From positions 1,049,028-1,113,027 of the forward strand of contig NZ_JARUQR010000001.1 of the NCBI RefSeq assembly GCF_029767005.1: 64,000 nt of DNA. Direction: 5' to 3'. Below are positions 18,194 to 27,683 of the stretch, piece after piece. Both the position numbers and the translations under genes were made by a program. A model generated the notes under the pieces. That model was not told where the DNA came from. It saw nothing but the letters and a program-made list of their open reading frames with translations, and did not search any database. Origin of the DNA: Thiomicrorhabdus sp. ZW0627 (GTDB lineage Bacteria > Pseudomonadota > Gammaproteobacteria > Thiomicrospirales > Thiomicrospiraceae). Each line of letters starts with the position of its first letter. Within the stretch, counting starts at the first letter, position 1.

Positions 18194-18329
18194 TTCTTTT
18201 TACCCCATCTATTTGGATTACACATAACTAAAACTGGGTTGAGCCGCTGTCTAGCGCCAAGGCCATTGCCGAATATCACGTCAAGCAAAGCATTTGCATC
18301 CTAAAATGCACCCAACAATAAATATCCAT

Positions 18330-18345
18330 AACAAGACTTGTGCCA
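18330..18345 (-). promoter_or_regulatory. candidate sigma54 promoter of amiE
   Basis: The reverse strand reads TGGCACAAGTCTTGTT: a perfect TGGCAC -24 box and TTGT at -12, so one of the invariant GC bases is changed. It lies about 135 bases before amiE. Confidence 0.45.
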
Positions 18346-18486
18346 CAGGAAACATTTTTAACTATCAAGAAATGAATGCAAAACTATGTACTTGTTTTAA
18401 CTAACAAAAAAATAACAAGGGAAAATTCAAACCTGATGGTAAAAAAAGAAAACCGAAAAGAATTTCTAGCCCATTAAGGGCATTCC

Positions 18487-18503
18487 GGCACAACAATAGT
18501 GCA
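18487..18503. promoter_or_regulatory. NtrC-like enhancer site upstream of amiE
   Basis: GGCACAACAATAGTGCA matches GCAC-N7-GTGC. It is about 150 bases upstream of the candidate -24 box, a usual enhancer distance, and lies between amiE and the end of the nickel permease gene. Confidence 0.5.
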
Positions 18504-18524
18504 AAATAAACTGACCGACACTGT

Positions 18525-19169
18525 TTACAGAAACGCCTGCAACCCTACCCAGCAAGAAATCAATCCTGCAAACGTAAAAGTGCCTTTAAGCCACTGCTTG
18601 GAAGTCATAAGACGAGCGTTTATCAAAGCCAACAAGCCTCCGAAAACCATGAATACAAGCGCCACTCCAAGCGTGAAACTCAAAACCATCCATCCGCTTA
18701 CATCCTGACTGGAAATCGCCGATAAACTTACCAACATACCGCGAGCTCCGCCCATCCCCATCAGAATACCAAGCATGGCCGAGGTCGATAGCCAATTAAA
18801 GAACGGTCGACGGTGATGGTGCTCTTTGCCGAACCAGATGTGAATGTGCTCCTTTCCTTCATGCTCGTGTTTCGAAACATGAATACGATCCGCCAGAACC
18901 AGATACAAAAGATACAACCCCATCAGAATAATGACACTGGAAGCAATCACATCGCCATAAGCCAGCCAACCTTCAGGAATCTGCAAGGATGACAACAGTA
19001 ATGCGAACAGATACAGACTCGCGCCATGCCCGATTGCAAAGCCCAATGTAACCATCATCACTTTTTTGCGTTGACGGCCGATGGAAAAATCGGCGATTGC
19101 AGTCAGATGATCCGGTCCGAAGGCATGCAACACCCCGTACCAGAAAATAATCAGCAATCCCATCTCCAT
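18525..19169 (-). CDS. urease-associated nickel permease (HX4DH family)
   Basis: A 214-residue membrane protein with about six helices. The first carries HAFGPDHLTAIADFSIG, the HX4DH signature of nickel/cobalt permeases (NiCoT, RcnA/NicO, UreH). A cytoplasmic-type loop, HEHEGKEHIHIWFGKEHHHR, is rich in histidine, as expected for nickel handling. It follows ureG by 3 bases and would supply nickel to urease. By sequence it resembles UreH-like proteins more than HupE/UreJ. Confidence 0.85.
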   Translation of the reverse strand: MEMGLLIIFWYGVLHAFGPDHLTAIADFSIGRQRKKVMMVTLGFAIGHGASLYLFALLLSSLQIPEGWLAYGDVIASSVIILMGLYLLYLVLADRIHVSKHEHEGKEHIHIWFGKEHHHRRPFFNWLSTSAMLGILMGMGGARGMLVSLSAISSQDVSGWMVLSFTLGVALVFMVFGGLLALINARLMTSKQWLKGTFTFAGLISCWVGLQAFL

Positions 19170-19172
19170 GAT

Positions 19173-19775
19173 TTACAACATCCCTTTATCGACGATGAAA
19201 TCGACAATCTCGTCGACACCCTGCTGAGTCTTGAGATTGGTGAAGACATAAGGACGGTCTTTACGCTGAATCTTGGTATCCCGATCCATAACATCCAGAT
19301 CTGCTCCAACGTAAGGGGCCAAATCCACCTTATTGATCACCAGCAAATCCGATTGCGTGATTCCCGGACCACCTTTACGCGGCAGTTTGTCCCCGGCGGC
19401 GACATCGATGACATAAATCGTCAGATCGGACAGTTCGGGGCTAAAGGTTGCACTCAGATTGTCTCCGCCCGACTCGATAATAACCATCTCCAATCCGTCA
19501 AACTTTTCCTGCAAAGCCTCAATGGCGGTCAGGTTCATCGACGCATCTTCACGAATAGCGGTATGTGGACAACCTCCGGTTTCAACGCCGACAATACGGT
19601 CTTCCGAAAGCGCCTGCTGACGAATCAGAATCTGCTGGTCTTCCTTGGTGTAGATGTCGTTGGTAACGACTGCCAGATTATATTTATCCCGCATTTTTTT
19701 ACAAAGAACTTCCACTAATGCGGTTTTTCCCGAACCGACCGGTCCGCCGATTCCTAATCTAAGTGCTGGTTTCAT
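19173..19775 (-). CDS. ureG: urease accessory GTPase UreG
   Basis: A 200-residue GTPase of the SIMIBI class that drives nickel insertion into urease. Seen are the P-loop [12 protein letters not shown], the metal-binding [15 protein letters not shown] (CPH motif), VIESGGDNL and the [10 protein letters not shown] specificity motif. Full length for the family. Confidence 0.97.
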   Translation of the reverse strand: MKPALRLGIGGPVGSGKTALVEVLCKKMRDKYNLAVVTNDIYTKEDQQILIRQQALSEDRIVGVETGGCPHTAIREDASMNLTAIEALQEKFDGLEMVIIESGGDNLSATFSPELSDLTIYVIDVAAGDKLPRKGGPGITQSDLLVINKVDLAPYVGADLDVMDRDTKIQRKDRPYVFTNLKTQQGVDEIVDFIVDKGML

Positions 19776-19816
19776 ACTATTCCTTTTTCTGTTTTTTTAT
19801 CTGTCGTCGAAAGGGC

Positions 19817-20491
19817 CTAAGACCGGAACAAACGACTGTACTGCGTCTCGTGCTGACTGCTCAAGATCGCCAGATGCGGCAAACTGTTGCCGATGTTTTC
19901 CAATGGAATCTGTTGTGCCGATTTCACCGCCAGATGAATCGACGAATCCATTTGCAATAAGATTTTCTGTCCCTGGGTCTGCCCCAACGGAACCAGTTTG
20001 ATCATGGCCGCCACCTGATTTTCCATCCAACTCCAGGCGAAGGCCTGTAAGGTCTCTTCAAGAGGGATATTCCAATGCTGGGCAAAGCCTGCGAACACCA
20101 ACGGGTAGGTCTTTTCAAAGGAGAGGCCTTTGAAAATATCAACTTCCAAAGGTTCGGCAAGACGCAGCAGCGCCATAGCGATATGCAGGTCTTCCTGTCT
20201 AAGTTCCGCCGATTCCCTTAGAGCCACACTCAGTTCCGAACAGGATGTCAGTTTATCGAAATCGTTTTCCGACCAGGCCTGGTAGAAATGACTTAAAAGC
20301 GCCAAATCACCATAGACCAGATTGTTCAACAAAACGTCCTGGACCCAAGTCAGAGAAGTCGACTCATCATGAACAATCCCGGCATGCACGGCCGGCTCTA
20401 CCCCCTGGGAATAGGCGTAGGCTCCGACCGGAAGCGTCGGACTGGACAGTTGCAACAATCTCAATAGGGAACTTTGCATCCGACCCTCCAA
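19817..20491 (-). CDS. ureF: urease accessory protein UreF
   Basis: A 224-residue all-helical protein; LLQLSSPTLPVGAYAYSQGVE is the family start motif, and VPLGQTQGQKIL occurs near residue 165. It bridges UreD on apo-urease with UreG. The gap to ureG is 41 bases and to ureE 3 bases. Confidence 0.95.
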   Translation of the reverse strand: MEGRMQSSLLRLLQLSSPTLPVGAYAYSQGVEPAVHAGIVHDESTSLTWVQDVLLNNLVYGDLALLSHFYQAWSENDFDKLTSCSELSVALRESAELRQEDLHIAMALLRLAEPLEVDIFKGLSFEKTYPLVFAGFAQHWNIPLEETLQAFAWSWMENQVAAMIKLVPLGQTQGQKILLQMDSSIHLAVKSAQQIPLENIGNSLPHLAILSSQHETQYSRLFRS

Positions 20492-20494
20492 CCT

Positions 20495-20977
20495 TTAATG
20501 ATGGTGATGGTGGTGTTCGTCAGAATGAGAGTGAGAATGGCCATGATTATGACCGCCCCCATAGGCACCGCTCTCAGGTTGTAACGGCTGCGCTTCAACC
20601 ACAACCGTACCGCCTAACAAGCGCACCATATCATCCAGAACATGATCGTGTGCATAGCGCAGCCAGTTCGGTTCAACCTGTAACGGAACATGACGGTTAC
20701 CCAGGTGATAGGCAATACGCAACAACAGATGGGTGTCATCGGTGGTGATCGTTGATACGGTTTCCGGTGCGGCGACGATCTTCAATTGTTCGCCGGATTC
20801 CGATGCAATGACATCGCCCTCTTTTAACACCGTACCACGAGGCATGAATAGGCCGATTTCCTCGCCATTCGCCATGACGACTTTCAATCGGCTTTTTTCA
20901 CGTTGTTTGAACGTCAACACCAACTCTTCGGCGTTGCCCTGTACGTCTTCATTGACGATTTTCGTAAACTCTCTCAC
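20495..20977 (-). CDS. ureE: urease nickel metallochaperone UreE
   Basis: A 160-residue protein: peptide-binding N-domain (KQREKSRLKVVMANGEEIGL) and metal-binding C-domain (AYHLGNRHVPLQVE, with the conserved His of the dimer nickel site). It ends in a His-rich tail, GHNHGHSHSHSDEHHHHHH, which can store extra nickel as in Klebsiella UreE. Confidence 0.95.
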   Translation of the reverse strand: MREFTKIVNEDVQGNAEELVLTFKQREKSRLKVVMANGEEIGLFMPRGTVLKEGDVIASESGEQLKIVAAPETVSTITTDDTHLLLRIAYHLGNRHVPLQVEPNWLRYAHDHVLDDMVRLLGGTVVVEAQPLQPESGAYGGGHNHGHSHSHSDEHHHHHH

Positions 20978-20991
20978 GTGCCAATCCTTTT

Positions 20992-22698
20992 TTAGAACAA
21001 GAAATACCTTTGTGCCAGAGGCAGACTTTCCGCCGGTTCACAGATCAACAATTCGCCGTCCGCTTTAACCTCGTAGGTTTCCGGGTCGACCGAAATATCA
21101 GGCTGCAAATCGTTCAGAACCATATCCTTCTTGGTGATGTTTCGAGTATTCGCGACGGGACGAATAATTTTTTCCAGACCGAGCTGACCCTTAATGTCTT
21201 GATCGAAAGCCGCCCGCGAGACGAATGTGATCGACGTTTTAAAGATCGCCTTACCCTGAGCCGCAAACATATTGCGGTAGTGCACCGGCTGTGGGGTCGG
21301 AATGGATGCGTTGGCATCCCCCATCGGCGCAGCGACAATCATGCCGCCCTTGATGATCATCGACGGTTTCGCAGCGAAGAAAGCCGGTTTCCATAAAACC
21401 AAATCGGCCAGCTTACCGACTTCGACCGAACCGATGATATCCGCCATTCCATGTGTAATGGCCGGGTTGATCGTGTACTTCGCTACATAACGTTTAGCAC
21501 GGAAATTATCATTACCCTCGCCGTCTTCCGGCAATGGTCCTCTTTGCTGTTTCATCTTATGAGCCGTCTGCCAGGTACGGGTAATCACTTCACCAACACG
21601 CCCCATCGCCTGGGAATCCGACGAGATCATTGAGAATGCGCCAAGGTCGTGCAAAATATCTTCGGCCGCAATCGTTTCACGACGGATACGGGATTCCGCA
21701 AACGCCACGTCTTCAACAATGTTCGGATCAAGGTGGTGACAGACCATTAACATATCCAAGTGTTCGTCAATGGTATTGACGGTGAAAGGACGCGTCGGGT
21801 TGGTCGAAGACGGCAATACATTGCCGAATCCGCACGCCTTAATGATGTCCGGTGCATGACCGCCGCCAGCTCCTTCCGTATGGTAAGTATGGATTGTGCG
21901 ATCTTTGAAGGCCGCCAAGGTGTTTTCGACAAAACCGGATTCATTCAAGGTATCGGTATGGATCGCGACCTGAACATCGTACTCGTCGGCTACACTCAGA
22001 CAGTTGTCGATCGCGCCCGGAGTGGTTCCCCAGTCCTCGTGCAACTTAAGCCCGATTGCACCGGCTTCGACCTGTTCTTTCAAAGGTTCCGGAAGCGAGG
22101 CATTTCCTTTACCTAAAAAGCCCAGGTTCATCGGCAACCCTTCGGCCGCTTCCAGCATGCGGTGCATGTACCAGACCCCGGATGTACAGGTGGTTGCATT
22201 AGTACCTGCCGCCGGTCCGGTTCCACCACCCAACATGGTGGTAACACCCGACATCAACGCCTCTTCAACCTGTTGCGGACAAATAAAGTGAATGTGTGAA
22301 TCGACACCCCCTGCCGTCAGGATCTGACCCTCTCCAGCAATGACTTCAGTACCGGCACCGATTTCAAAATCAACATCCGGCTGAATGTCCGAATTCCCGC
22401 CTTTACCAATGGCGACAATCATGCCGTCCTTGATACCAATGTCCGCTTTCACGATTCCCCAAGTGTCTAGAATCAGCGCATTGGTGATGACTGTATCGAC
22501 GACTTCATCCGCGCACAGCTGGCCTTGCCCCATACCGTCACGAATGACTTTTCCGCCGCCAAACTTAACCTCTTCACCATATGTTGTGAAATCTTTCTCC
22601 ACCTCAATCAGTAGATCGGTATCCCCCAGTCTGATTTTGTCTCCCACTGTCGGGCCATACATTTCCGCATAGGCTTTTCGATCGATTTTGTAACTCAT
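20992..22698 (-). CDS. ureC: urease alpha subunit
   Basis: A 568-residue catalytic subunit that hydrolyses urea to ammonia and carbamate. Nickel ligands and catalytic residues are present: [28 protein letters not shown] (carbamylated Lys), [24 protein letters not shown] and the flap [20 protein letters not shown]. Length and all motifs are complete, so the enzyme should be active. Confidence 0.98.
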   Translation of the reverse strand: MSYKIDRKAYAEMYGPTVGDKIRLGDTDLLIEVEKDFTTYGEEVKFGGGKVIRDGMGQGQLCADEVVDTVITNALILDTWGIVKADIGIKDGMIVAIGKGGNSDIQPDVDFEIGAGTEVIAGEGQILTAGGVDSHIHFICPQQVEEALMSGVTTMLGGGTGPAAGTNATTCTSGVWYMHRMLEAAEGLPMNLGFLGKGNASLPEPLKEQVEAGAIGLKLHEDWGTTPGAIDNCLSVADEYDVQVAIHTDTLNESGFVENTLAAFKDRTIHTYHTEGAGGGHAPDIIKACGFGNVLPSSTNPTRPFTVNTIDEHLDMLMVCHHLDPNIVEDVAFAESRIRRETIAAEDILHDLGAFSMISSDSQAMGRVGEVITRTWQTAHKMKQQRGPLPEDGEGNDNFRAKRYVAKYTINPAITHGMADIIGSVEVGKLADLVLWKPAFFAAKPSMIIKGGMIVAAPMGDANASIPTPQPVHYRNMFAAQGKAIFKTSITFVSRAAFDQDIKGQLGLEKIIRPVANTRNITKKDMVLNDLQPDISVDPETYEVKADGELLICEPAESLPLAQRYFLF

Positions 22699-22699
22699 C

Positions 22700-23011
22700 C
22701 TACCCCTCCAATGGCCCCATAACTAACTGATTGAAACCGTAAACGACCTCTTTTCCAGCGATCTTTACCAGTTGAACCTTTCGCTTCTGTCCCGGTTCGA
22801 AACGCACCGCCGTTCCGGCCGGAATGTCCAGGCGAAAACCTTTGGCAGCTTCCCGATCAAACACCAGTCCGGTATTGGTTTCGTAAAAATGATAGTGTGA
22901 TCCCACCTGTATCGGACGGTCACCGGAATTGGCCACCACCACTTCGACGGTCTCCCGCCCGACGTTCAATTCGATTTCGCCCTCTTGGACAATCAACTCT
23001 CCAGGAATCAT
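22700..23011 (-). CDS. ureB: urease beta subunit
   Basis: A 103-residue structural subunit. The start [31 protein letters not shown] and the end [11 protein letters not shown] are family hallmarks. It is separated from ureC by one base, indicating translational coupling. Confidence 0.97.
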   Translation of the reverse strand: MIPGELIVQEGEIELNVGRETVEVVVANSGDRPIQVGSHYHFYETNTGLVFDREAAKGFRLDIPAGTAVRFEPGQKRKVQLVKIAGKEVVYGFNQLVMGPLEG

Positions 23012-23022
23012 CTTGCTGCCTC

Positions 23023-23325
23023 CTATACGATCGGTTGATGGACTGTTACCAGCTTGGTACCGTCCGGGAATGTGGCTTCCACTTGAACCTCGTGGATCAT
23101 TTCAGGTATGCCGTCCATGACGTCGGCTCTTGTTAGAACCGTGGTGCCCAAGTCCATCAATTCTGCTACTGTCTTACCCTCACGCGCGCCTTCCAAAATC
23201 GCGCAGCTGATATAGGCGACCGATTCGGGATAATTCAATTTGATTCCTCGATTCAAACGGCGTTCGGCAAGCAGGCCGGCTGTAAATAACAATAATTTAT
23301 CTTTCTCTCTCGGTAATAGTTCCAT
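23023..23325 (-). CDS. ureA: urease gamma subunit
   Basis: The ATG at 23325, preceded by GGAGGG 3 bases away, gives a 100-residue protein starting [20 protein letters not shown] and ending VTVHQPIV, exactly as other gamma subunits. The longer frame from 23421 adds 32 unrelated residues overlapping ureD and is rejected. Confidence 0.97.
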   Translation of the reverse strand: MELLPREKDKLLLFTAGLLAERRLNRGIKLNYPESVAYISCAILEGAREGKTVAELMDLGTTVLTRADVMDGIPEMIHEVQVEATFPDGTKLVTVHQPIV

Positions 23326-23354
23326 ATACCCTCCAATAAATATGAATCCGGCAA

Positions 23355-24185
23355 TTAAGTATTCCAAATCCTCGGTTTGACGACGGGAATCCCCAAAACG
23401 ACAGGCCGGGCGATTTTCCACGCTTCAAACAAGACCCCTTTGATTTCGTCCAGTTCGGTTGCCAACACGCGCAATACCACCAACGAATCCAGTTGGGTAA
23501 CACCTACCGGCAATGGCCATTCGTAAGCCTGTAATGCTTCCAATAATTGTTTTTGAGATTCGGGTTCGTTCTGATAGAACAGCGCGGTTGCGAACAAGGT
23601 ATGGCCAGCCAGAGCACTGGCGCTGTTCAAAAGATTGGTTTGTGGTGAAATCCGGAGCCGATCGACAAAAACAAGTTTCCCCTCGATCCACACCTCCAGC
23701 GACTGTTGCAACGAGCCCTGCTCAAACCCTTCACCACTGGCAGGCCGGCCTAGTCCAGCGATATCCCAGGCAATGAATTTATTGTCCTTTTCCTCAAGCA
23801 CGAACTTGATTGAATTCTCGACCACCGATTGATTGAAGAACAAAGTCTCCTGTGGCAGCCATTCAAGCTCCGAGCCTTGATTAAAAGTAATCGTCTGGGT
23901 CTGCGAGGCCAGACGGCCGTCACTTCGGTAGAACTTGGTCGCGGCGGGGGTACTGATGACCCCCTTCGATCCAGGCCGAAGTTTCGCATTCAGCTCAAGC
24001 ACATCCCCACCTACCACGCCGCCTGGAGGATGTATCACCAACACGCTCGGCCGGTCTTTTTCCTGGTAATAAGGTCTTTGAAGAACCAGTGGCCCAAAAT
24101 GTTTCTTATCTTTTACAACTGTTTTACCTGTTTCATTCACAAATGAAAAAGATAAAAAACCTTTCCAGTTATCCTTGAGTCTCAT
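23355..24185 (-). CDS. ureD: urease accessory protein UreD
   Basis: A 276-residue protein with [20 protein letters not shown] and [13 protein letters not shown], the UreD/UreH-type core. It forms the scaffold that delivers nickel via UreF-UreG to the alpha-beta-gamma complex. It is the first urease gene. Only 87 bases separate it from the porin gene, and most of this gap is the porin terminator, so its promoter is short or it depends on readthrough. Confidence 0.93.
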   Translation of the reverse strand: MRLKDNWKGFLSFSFVNETGKTVVKDKKHFGPLVLQRPYYQEKDRPSVLVIHPPGGVVGGDVLELNAKLRPGSKGVISTPAATKFYRSDGRLASQTQTITFNQGSELEWLPQETLFFNQSVVENSIKFVLEEKDNKFIAWDIAGLGRPASGEGFEQGSLQQSLEVWIEGKLVFVDRLRISPQTNLLNSASALAGHTLFATALFYQNEPESQKQLLEALQAYEWPLPVGVTQLDSLVVLRVLATELDEIKGVLFEAWKIARPVVLGIPVVKPRIWNT

Positions 24186-24210
24186 ATCCGCCTTTGAATC
24201 TTTTCAAGAA

Positions 24211-24240
24211 TAAAAAAAGGGGCCGTGAAGCCCCTTTCCG
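24211..24240 (-). terminator. terminator between porin gene and ureD
   Basis: An AAAGGGGC / GCCCCTTT stem with a 6-base loop, followed on the reverse strand by T7. Confidence 0.8.
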
Positions 24241-24272
24241 TTTTAACTAACTCGTCATATACACGGGGTATA

Positions 24273-24950
24273 TTAGATTGGAAGCGCGTAAGTAAGTTGA
24301 AGCATTGGCTTCTCGTTCTTATCGGCAATACCGTCACCAAACGCCTTGCTCACAATGAAGCTTAGAGCGTCAGTTGCAGCGTAGCTTACGTTGATGTCGT
24401 TGTATTCTTTAGAAGAAGTATCCTGCATAGACATACCATAGTGAATACCAAACTTACCAATTCCGTAGTCTAGAGACACATACTTGTAGTTATCACCTTT
24501 AGCTTTATCTTCAGTAGTGAAGTAACCAGTTGCAGAGAAACCTTTGTAAGCCGCACCAAGAACGTACTCAGTAATCAAGTTTCCATCGTTACGGTCATAA
24601 GAATCACCAGCAGCATCTGGATAGAAATATGCGTTATAACCAAAAGTCAAAGTAACATCACCAAAAGTCGGTGCATAACCAGCGTAAAGGTCAAACTCAG
24701 TACTTCCAGAAGCACCTTCAGAAGAAGTCCAAGTACCTGCGTACAAACCAGACTCGTGAGAATAATCGATACCACCAAAAACAACACCGGACGCAGTACT
24801 AATCTGCTGACCACGCCATAGATACATGTTACTTACGTTTGCATTGTAAGAAACTTCAGCATGAGCAGTTACAGGAGTCATGCTCAATGCAGCTGAACCA
24901 GCGATTGCCATAGACACGATAAGGTTTTTTAATTGGAATGTTTTTTTCAT
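24273..24950 (-). CDS. TorF-family putative porin
   Basis: A 225-residue outer-membrane protein: Sec signal peptide (cut near VTAHAE) and then a run of amphipathic strands with Tyr/Gly-rich turns (NMYLWRGQQIS, FDLYAGYAPTF, YVLGAAYKGFS), as in the TorF/Gcw_chp putative porin family. The last residue is Ile after ALP, not the usual Phe. Sitting directly upstream of ureD and below an NtrC-like site, it may be the outer-membrane entry channel for urea or amides. That role is an inference. Confidence 0.75.
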   Translation of the reverse strand: MKKTFQLKNLIVSMAIAGSAALSMTPVTAHAEVSYNANVSNMYLWRGQQISTASGVVFGGIDYSHESGLYAGTWTSSEGASGSTEFDLYAGYAPTFGDVTLTFGYNAYFYPDAAGDSYDRNDGNLITEYVLGAAYKGFSATGYFTTEDKAKGDNYKYVSLDYGIGKFGIHYGMSMQDTSSKEYNDINVSYAATDALSFIVSKAFGDGIADKNEKPMLQLTYALPI

Positions 24951-24995
24951 TTCGCTTCCTTTTTGTTTGATTGAAGTTAAACTCGGGAAGCCTAT

Positions 24996-25011
24996 AGAAA
25001 GCTAAATGCCA
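24996..25011 (-). promoter_or_regulatory. weak sigma54-like promoter of the porin gene (option 1)
   Basis: Reverse strand TGGCATTTAGCTTTCT: good -24, but the -12 GC is replaced by TC. It sits about 75 bases downstream of the NtrC-like site at 25077, similar to the urtA arrangement. Confidence 0.3.
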
Positions 25012-25076
25012 AAAACAAATAAAATCAATTAAAACAATATGTTAATTGATAAATATTACTTATAGAAAGGGTTTGG

Positions 25077-25093
25077 TGCACACTAAGCGTGCC
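25077..25093. promoter_or_regulatory. NtrC-like site upstream of the porin gene
   Basis: The top strand shows GCAC-ACTAAGC-GTGC, again GCAC-N7-GTGC. A further exact half site (TGCACCAAAATG on the reverse strand) lies nearby at about 25112-25123. Confidence 0.5.
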
Positions 25094-25101
25094 AATTGCC
25101 A
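25086..25101 (-). promoter_or_regulatory. sigma54-like promoter of the porin gene (option 2)
   Basis: Reverse strand TGGCAATTGGCACGCT keeps GG-N10-GC with a TGGCAA -24 box, but it overlaps the NtrC-like site at 25077. Only one of the two options can be right. Confidence 0.3.
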
Positions 25102-25366
25102 CACCATTTCGTTTCATTTTGGTGCAATGCTTTTTTTTGGGGCAATATTCGATTTTGCAGAAATGATACCTAAGCAATGCTACAGTTTTATTAAATCAAC
25201 ATAAAAAATGAACACTTTTTTCTATCGCTTAGAATCCTTAATCGGCCCTATAATAGTTGTTAGAAACAGGCTACAATTCCCTGCATATTCGATCAAATAC
25301 CCACAAACACCAGGGTTTACGCACTTATACCACCTTTTTAATTCTTTAACAGGTTCAACAAGCAAG

Positions 25367-26200
25367 ATGAGTTTTAAAGATCAGATTGATGTGGCCAGAC
25401 AGCTACTATCAAGGATTGAAATTCCACTTCTGCCGAAAGAAGTACTAGGACTGCAAAAGCTTTTTAATGAAAGCGAAATGCCCGATCCCAACAAAATCAA
25501 AGCCCTGGTATCTGCCAACCCGTTTTTAGCCGGCGAACTGATCAGCTTAGCTAACCTGCCAACCATCTCGAGGGGCAATCCAATCACCGTCAGAGACATC
25601 GACAGTGCGATCTACCGTCTTGGAAACAAACAACTTAAAAACTTCATTCTGTCCATCTATGTCAAAAAAGCTTTGGACAACAACAAAATCAAAGGGCTCA
25701 GCTACCACAGCCAAATGATTGCGATCATTGCCATGACGATTTCACGTTACAATAAATTTGTAACGTCTGACCAAGCCTACCTATTAGGGCTGATGCACGA
25801 TATCGGCTCTTTTGCACTTAGCGAACTTGACGAGAATTATGGAAACTCTTTTGTTGGCACCTTGTTTGAACACTACACTTCACACAAAAACGAATACAGC
25901 AAATACGGTACAACCCATTCAGCTCTGGGCTACGTCATCGCCGGTACCTGGAGCATCCCACCTTATATAGGACAAACCATACTGCTGCACCACGAACCAA
26001 GAATCAGCGCTATCAAAAACGATAAACTACGCAGTCTGGTTGCCATTATTGAACTGGCTCACGCCATTGCGCTTAGACAAAATAGAAGAGTTCAGGAATC
26101 AGCAGAAAACATCGCCATCTATAAAGAGTGCCAACGAATATTGGAGCTCACTGACGATGAAATGGAAATCATTCACGCAGACGCGTTTAAAACAGCTTGA
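25367..26200 (+). CDS. HDOD-domain signalling protein
   Basis: A 277-residue HDOD protein when started at the ATG at 25367, which aligns with the second HDOD protein of this window (58846). The frame is open back to 25208, but the extra 53 residues look unrelated. Motifs: NPFLAGELISLANLP, AIYRLGNKQLKNFIL, YLLGLMHDIGSFALSE (HD preserved) and ILLHHEPRIS. HDOD proteins are regulatory relatives of HD phosphodiesterases, often linked to cyclic di-GMP, motility or stress; the role here is unknown. Confidence 0.8.
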   Translation: MSFKDQIDVARQLLSRIEIPLLPKEVLGLQKLFNESEMPDPNKIKALVSANPFLAGELISLANLPTISRGNPITVRDIDSAIYRLGNKQLKNFILSIYVKKALDNNKIKGLSYHSQMIAIIAMTISRYNKFVTSDQAYLLGLMHDIGSFALSELDENYGNSFVGTLFEHYTSHKNEYSKYGTTHSALGYVIAGTWSIPPYIGQTILLHHEPRISAIKNDKLRSLVAIIELAHAIALRQNRRVQESAENIAIYKECQRILELTDDEMEIIHADAFKTA

Positions 26201-26223
26201 ACTTAAACGAACTTGTTAGCCGC

Positions 26224-27072
26224 TCAACCCGGAAAGTCAGGCCACGAATAAGACAAATCCCCAACAACCATAAAGTAGGGATTCAACAAGGATTGCGATT
26301 GACGGTACTCCAGTGTGTTACCGAAGCGGTCTAAAACCTTGCCACCAGCCTCTTCAACCACACATTGCGCTGCAGCCGTATCCCACAGGGACGTCGGCCC
26401 GAAACGAGGATAGACATCCGCTACCCCTTCCGCCACCAGACAGGATTTGATTGCCGATCCCATGCGCACGGTTTGAGTTTCACCCAGCGCCTGCATAAAA
26501 TCCTTTACCTTGCCTCCATGTCTTCGGCTGACCGCAACCTTTATAGGCAACCTACTCGAAACAGGGTGAACATGAATCCGGTAGTCAGGTTCCGCACAGT
26601 CTTTCCAAACAATCGGTTCCAAAGATTCGGGCACAAGATGCTTATAAGCCCCCTTGCCGGAATAAGCACAGTATAAGATACGAGTCATTGGAACGTAGAC
26701 GACACCCAAAATCGGCTTACCGTCTTGCACCAAAGCGATATTGACACTGAACTCCCCGGTACGCTCAATGAATTCCTTGGTGCCATCAAGCGGATCGACC
26801 AGCCAGAATGTCGACCAGGCCTGCCGGGTTTCAAACTCGATCTCTCCGACACTTTCTTCGGTCACCAAAGGTATATCCGGGGTTAATTGACTCAATTCGG
26901 AACAAATCAATTCATCAGCTTGCTTATCAGCCAAAGTAACCGGCGTACCATCGGATTTATTCTCCACTTCAACCGGATGGATAGCCTCATAGACTTCAAG
27001 AATCCGCTCCCCGGCCAAGACGGAAATACGACAGACTTCCGGCAGCAATGACCGCAGCGAATCCAAATTCAT
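26224..27072 (-). CDS. cysQ: 3'(2'),5'-bisphosphate nucleotidase CysQ
   Basis: A 282-residue magnesium-dependent phosphatase of the inositol-monophosphatase fold that removes 3'-phosphoadenosine 5'-phosphate. Seen: DGTPVTLADKQADELI, VTEESVGEIEF, the metal site FWLVDPLDGTKEFIER and the second site SLWDTAAAQCVVEEAGG. It starts one base after the nudE stop on the same strand; nudE and cysQ are also neighbours in many gammaproteobacteria. Confidence 0.93.
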   Translation of the reverse strand: MNLDSLRSLLPEVCRISVLAGERILEVYEAIHPVEVENKSDGTPVTLADKQADELICSELSQLTPDIPLVTEESVGEIEFETRQAWSTFWLVDPLDGTKEFIERTGEFSVNIALVQDGKPILGVVYVPMTRILYCAYSGKGAYKHLVPESLEPIVWKDCAEPDYRIHVHPVSSRLPIKVAVSRRHGGKVKDFMQALGETQTVRMGSAIKSCLVAEGVADVYPRFGPTSLWDTAAAQCVVEEAGGKVLDRFGNTLEYRQSQSLLNPYFMVVGDLSYSWPDFPG

Positions 27073-27624
27073 TTAAATACGTCCCGTCTCTTTCAGTACC
27101 AACATCAAGGCGGCGTATGCACGACCCTCACTGAAATCGGGATGTTGCAGTAAAGTCTGCCAATCGTCGAGTTTCCACGGCACAACCTCAAGCGGCTCCG
27201 GCTCGTCGCCTTCGGCCGTTTTCGGGGTCAAGCCCGTCGCCAGAACAATATGTGTCTGATGAGTCATGTAACCCGCGGCCAGACTGACCGAATCCATCAG
27301 CTCCACTTTTTCGGGAAGATAACCGACTTCTTCCTGACTCTCCCGCAAGCTCGCCTCTTTCCAAGTCTCACCGGGATCAATATTGCCTTTTGGAAATCCA
27401 AGCTCGTAGCGATTGACCCCGATACAGAATTCACGAATCAGTAACACCGTATCGTCATCCAGCATTGGTATAATCAACACTGCGCCAAGGGGATTACCTA
27501 ACAAGCGTTCGTAAACGACTTGCGTTCCGTTAGAGAATTCCAGGGCTTGAGACTCAACCGTAAAAATGCGAGACTTGACGACAACGTCCTTGGAAAGGAC
27601 CGTCGGTAACGGTTTATTTTTCAT
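27073..27624 (-). CDS. nudE: ADP compounds hydrolase NudE
   Basis: A Nudix hydrolase for ADP-ribose, NADH and Ap3A. The Nudix box is GFPKGNIDPGETWKEASLRE followed by SQEEVGY. The ATG at 27624 gives 183 residues beginning MKNKPLPTVLSKDVVVKSRI, which lines up with the start of E. coli NudE. An ATG at 27648 is an alternative; the longer frame to 27684 runs into the divergent yrfG start. Confidence 0.9.
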   Translation of the reverse strand: MKNKPLPTVLSKDVVVKSRIFTVESQALEFSNGTQVVYERLLGNPLGAVLIIPMLDDDTVLLIREFCIGVNRYELGFPKGNIDPGETWKEASLRESQEEVGYLPEKVELMDSVSLAAGYMTHQTHIVLATGLTPKTAEGDEPEPLEVVPWKLDDWQTLLQHPDFSEGRAYAALMLVLKETGRI

Positions 27625-27683
27625 GTCGTTCGGGCTATTTTTTTTCATAAACAACATCATACGCCAAGGGGATGAAATTGCCA

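Noticed and set aside
18294-18310. TGCATCCTAAAATGCA as a second NtrC site for amiE
   Set aside because: It lies downstream of the predicted transcription start, and the arms are ATGCA rather than GTGC with different spacing.
20245-20748. 167-codon forward reading frame within ureF/ureE
   Set aside because: Shadow of two certain urease genes on the other strand; the His/Arg-rich composition reflects the antisense of the UreE tail.
23326-23421. Longer UreA start
   Set aside because: It overlaps ureD and lacks homology; the ATG at 23325 has an excellent ribosome site and the canonical [10 protein letters not shown] start.
25208-25366. N-terminal extension of the HDOD protein
   Set aside because: The 53 extra residues do not resemble HDOD proteins, and the paralogue at 58846 starts where the ATG at 25367 would.
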